Origin: UBA5314 sp964635975 | GTDB taxonomy: Bacteria; Bacillota; Syntrophomonadia; Syntrophomonadales; Syntrophomonadaceae | Direction: 5' to 3' | NCBI GenBank assembly: GCA_964635975.1 | Contig: CAZWPO010000012.1 | Coordinates: forward strand, 17,847-81,846 | Length of the DNA: 64,000 bases | In this document: positions 61,819 through 64,000 of the stretch, piece after piece | Numbering within the stretch: position 1 is the first letter of the stretch | Layout of the letters: every line of letters begins with the position of its first letter | The notes under the pieces: generated by a model | Database searches by the model: none | What the model saw: the letters and a program-made list of their open reading frames with translations, nothing else | What the model was told of the DNA's origin: nothing | Position numbers and translations under genes: made by a program

Positions 61819-62280
61819 GTGAAAAAGCGATTGGCATCTAGCTTAATAGTCCTCATAATGCTCCTTTTGCTTCTCCCCGCTTATGCTATGGCGGACGCCA
61901 GGTTTTATATAGGCAGCAATTACTACAGCATTGACGGTGTGGAACAAGAAATGGAAGTAGCACCATACATAAAAGACTCGCGCACATTTGTTCCGATACG
62001 CTATGCTGCCTATGCCCTGGGATTGTCAGACGAGAACATTAGCTGGGACAGCCAGAGCCGGACCATACTTCTGATGAATGATGAACAGGTGGTCCAGTTG
62101 GAAGTGGGCAGTCCGGTGCTCATGGTAGGTGGTGGTCAGTCTCTCATGGAGGTAGGCCCCGAAATAAGAAACGGCCGAGCCTGCCTACCTATAGCATTAG
62201 TGGCCAGGGCGTTTGGCTGTCATGCTTCCTGGGACGCTGTCAATCAAATGGTGACTATATCCAGACAAACTGATTTATAG
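61819..62280 (+). CDS. Small secreted stalk-domain (CuAO_N) protein
   Basis: 153 residues from GTG 61819 (AAGGAGG). After a signal peptide (cleavage near AYAMA) the whole protein is one stalk domain: YYSIDGVEQEMEVAPYIKDSRTFVPIRYAAYALGLSDENISWD and NGRACLPIALVARAFGCHASWD. In other proteins this domain is a C- or N-terminal anchor; here it stands alone. It has its own promoter region after the terminator at 61457. Confidence 0.88.
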   Translation: MKKRLASSLIVLIMLLLLLPAYAMADARFYIGSNYYSIDGVEQEMEVAPYIKDSRTFVPIRYAAYALGLSDENISWDSQSRTILLMNDEQVVQLEVGSPVLMVGGGQSLMEVGPEIRNGRACLPIALVARAFGCHASWDAVNQMVTISRQTDL

Positions 62281-62522
62281 GCTGCTATTGACCAGGATGA
62301 GATACGCGCCTTGTCCCTGCGAGCATTGGGATAAGATCCGCCGGGCTGCATAAATTTTTCTTGATCATAATTTGCGAAATTTCATGATTGAGGAGTATTT
62401 AAGGTGCGTCGATTGAACCGCAGACACCTGGTTGTTTCGCCCCGCTTACATTATCAATGAATAGTATTTTTCCATAAAGCAGATATTGGCCTTTCACGTC
62501 GTTCGACGGGGTGAAATGGAGA
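62281..62522. other. Intergenic between convergent genes
   Basis: About 240 bp without a gene, ending in the G6C hairpin at 62523-62546. Confidence 0.35.
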
Positions 62523-62546
62523 GGAGGGGGGCATATGCCCCCCTCT
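62523..62546. terminator. G6C hairpin after the formate channel gene
   Basis: AGGGGGGCAT and ATGCCCCCCT form a perfect palindrome extended by further pairs outward. No U-run follows on either strand. It lies 58 bp beyond the channel gene stop. Confidence 0.6.
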
Positions 62547-62603
62547 CGGAGTAAGGAGATCAAAGTCAAGGGATATACCCTTGATTTCTAATTTCTACGT
62601 CTA

Positions 62604-63542
62604 TTAAGCAGCGATGTTCTTCTTGGCAGCTCTTGATGCAGGAAGCACATAGCTGTACCAGTACACACTGCCCACGAATATTCCGCCACCTACGATGTTG
62701 CCCAGGGTGACCGGGATCAGGTTCTTCATGATGAAGTTGCCCCAGGTCAGGGGTGCCAGTGATGCCTTGTAGGCAGCTATGGCAGCCGCGGCAGCATCAG
62801 GAGTCATGGCAGCGGTAACGGTGGCATTGGCAGCAAAGTCTACTATGCCAGGGATATGGGATACCAAAATGCCCATGGGGATAAAGAACATGTTGGCTAC
62901 GCTATGCTCGAATCCGCTGGCAACGAAGGCCATGATCGGGAAGAAGATTCCGAACACTTTGCCAACCACGTCTTTGCTGGCCAGGGCTAACCATACAGCC
63001 AGACATACTAACCAGTTACAGAGGATAGCCCGGCAGAACGCGGACATCCAGGTCAGTTTCACTTTGCCGAGGGCTACAGCGATAGCTTTGGCTCCAACTG
63101 CTCCGTTGAACAGGCCAACTGCAGGTGCGCCATCGAAGAATCCATAGAAACCACCGGCTAAGATATAAACCAGCAGGAGTGAACCGATAAAGTTGGCTAT
63201 CCAGATGATTACCCAGTTCTTAAACAGGTCGCCCCATGTGCAGTCGCCATTAAGGGCGCCGATCATGAAGAACATGTTGTTGCCGGTGAAGAGTTCGGCT
63301 CCACCTATTACTACCAGCATCAGGCCGGTGCTGAAAACTGCTCCAAACATAAATTGTCCGAAGCCGTTGCCCAGGAACTTGGGAAGGTCATTGCTGATAA
63401 CTGTGGCCAGGTTGGCGCCGAATCCGATGTAAGCACCTGCCAGCATACCCAAAACGATCAGCTGTCCCAGGGACAGGGTGCTCTTCTTGCTACTGGCTCC
63501 GCACGCGGCGGAAGCTACTTCTCCAGGAGCTAGGAAATTCAT
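62604..63542 (-). CDS. Formate/nitrite transporter (FNT) family channel, FocA-like
   Basis: 312 residues, six membrane segments. LGMLAGAYIGFGANLATVI, GAELFTGNNMFFMIGALNG, NWVIIWIANFIGSLLLV and VASGFEHSVANMFFIPMGI are the FNT signatures; the last carries the central-pore His. GAGGATGAG precedes the ATG. Formate export is a main electron-disposal route in syntrophic butyrate oxidisers, fitting the oxidation operon and the adjacent NuoF-like gene. Confidence 0.93.
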   Translation of the reverse strand: MNFLAPGEVASAACGASSKKSTLSLGQLIVLGMLAGAYIGFGANLATVISNDLPKFLGNGFGQFMFGAVFSTGLMLVVIGGAELFTGNNMFFMIGALNGDCTWGDLFKNWVIIWIANFIGSLLLVYILAGGFYGFFDGAPAVGLFNGAVGAKAIAVALGKVKLTWMSAFCRAILCNWLVCLAVWLALASKDVVGKVFGIFFPIMAFVASGFEHSVANMFFIPMGILVSHIPGIVDFAANATVTAAMTPDAAAAAIAAYKASLAPLTWGNFIMKNLIPVTLGNIVGGGIFVGSVYWYSYVLPASRAAKKNIAA

Positions 63543-63692
63543 GCAAACTCATCCTCTCATATACTATGATTTTTCAAACGCAGGACAGGAGACACTGATC
63601 ATCCAACCAGGATCAATGTTTTAATCGGGTTTTTTTAGCTCTCAACTTATTTCAACCCCGGATATATACGACCAGTATGTCAAACTGATAGA

Positions 63693-64000
63693 CTAATTTA
63701 GCTTCGCTGAATAATCAGCTTTAAAGTGTTTTAGAGTAGTCAGGAACGGAGACGGAGCTGCTTGGCCCAAGCCGCACAGGCAGGCTTTGGTCATAACCGT
63801 TCCTAACCTTTCGCCAAAGTCCAGGTCTGCCACCTTGCCATGACCTTGTTTTAAGCCGTGCACTATTTCATGCAAGCGCTTGGTGCCCTCACGGCATGGG
63901 GTGCATTTACCACAGGATTCATGTTCAAAAAATTTGGTTATGCGATCAATTACATCCACTATATCCCGGGTTTCATCCATCACAAAGAATGCTCCGGATC
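63693..64000 (-). CDS. NuoF/HydB-like NADH-binding subunit, C-terminal part
   Basis: The frame is open to the window end (102 codons visible). SGAFFVMDET is followed by HESCGKCTPCREGTKRL, the 4Fe-4S cluster N3 motif, and LCGLGQAAPSPFLTTLKHF carries the fourth Cys in a CGLG motif. It ends without the extra C-terminal ferredoxin domain found in some HydB. It could belong to complex I, an NADH-linked bifurcating hydrogenase, or a formate dehydrogenase. The rest lies beyond base 64000. Confidence 0.9.
   Translation of the reverse strand, partial: SGAFFVMDETRDIVDVIDRITKFFEHESCGKCTPCREGTKRLHEIVHGLKQGHGKVADLDFGERLGTVMTKACLCGLGQAAPSPFLTTLKHFKADYSAKLN

Noticed and set aside
1..64000. tRNA or rRNA genes
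   Set aside because: No cloverleaf-type or rRNA sequence was noticed on either strand; a tRNAscan-SE run would be decisive.

Overview
The window looks like chromosomal DNA of a strictly anaerobic, low-to-mid G+C Firmicute of the Syntrophomonas type (class Clostridia). The pointers are a sigma54-controlled block of fatty-acid oxidation genes (CoA-transferase, two acyl-CoA dehydrogenases, FixABCX-type electron transfer), a formate channel beside a NuoF/HydB-type subunit, a selenocysteine peroxiredoxin, and several secreted proteins with copper-amine-oxidase-N (stalk) domains. The genus is an inference from gene content.

Layout. 1-4.5 kb: a minus-strand cluster of a PH-like small protein, two membrane proteins and a very large surface protein made of 5-residue G-(F/Y)-(D/N)-x-x repeats. 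The repeat is interrupted by a 100-N scaffold gap and runs off the window. 4.6-6.2 kb: an HTH regulator. 6.2-12.3 kb: an accessory island with a yitT remnant cut by a 1227-bp IS407-group element (ACTC target duplication), intact and decayed copies of an MntA/HepT toxin-antitoxin pair, a Phd-type/PIN pair, a zeta-like kinase with a 57-aa partner, a kinase/hydrolase chimera and short GC-rich repeats. 12.3-17.1 kb: a NarL-type response regulator divergent from two membrane sensors, one with a periplasmic-binding-protein-like domain. 17.6-24.5 kb: two lipoproteins, two membrane proteins, a MacAB-like exporter and a zinc-ribbon protein. 24.8-34.9 kb: a methyltransferase, a creatininase-family protein, and a glycan/surface-sugar cluster (GT-D fold and CgeB-like proteins, aminotransferase, sugar dehydrogenase, acetyltransferase, epimerase) with two internal gene wrecks, ending in a DNRLRE surface protein. 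35.2-36.3 kb: a mini ferritin-like protein and the selenoprotein peroxiredoxin. 36.6-46.8 kb: the fatty-acid oxidation operon and its sigma54 activator. 47-54.6 kb: a DNRLRE protein, a PAS histidine kinase, a lipoprotein, a stalk-DUF362 protein coupled to an ArsP-like permease, and a UDP-sugar dehydrogenase. 55-58.5 kb: a methyltransferase, DegV, HD and winged-helix proteins, and a wrecked molybdopterin oxidoreductase. 58.7-64 kb: two coupled secreted proteins (one with an HExxH motif and a stalk domain), a small stalk protein, the formate channel and the NuoF-like 3' end.

How it fits together. The CoA-transferase activates a short-chain acid. The acyl-CoA dehydrogenases pass electrons to EtfAB (FixBA) and on to FixCX and the quinone pool. 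A -24/-12 promoter and a palindromic upstream site separate this operon from its activator, so the activator probably controls it in response to substrate. Formate can leave through the FNT channel. The glycan genes carry WbpB-, WbpE- and WbpD-like steps, and a WecC/WbpA-like dehydrogenase 20 kb away may supply the oxidised sugar whose local gene copy is destroyed. The clearest single observations are the in-frame UGA at the peroxidatic position of the peroxiredoxin, the sigma54 promoter with its upstream palindrome, the precise IS insertion that can be undone on paper, and the giant pentapeptide-repeat surface protein.
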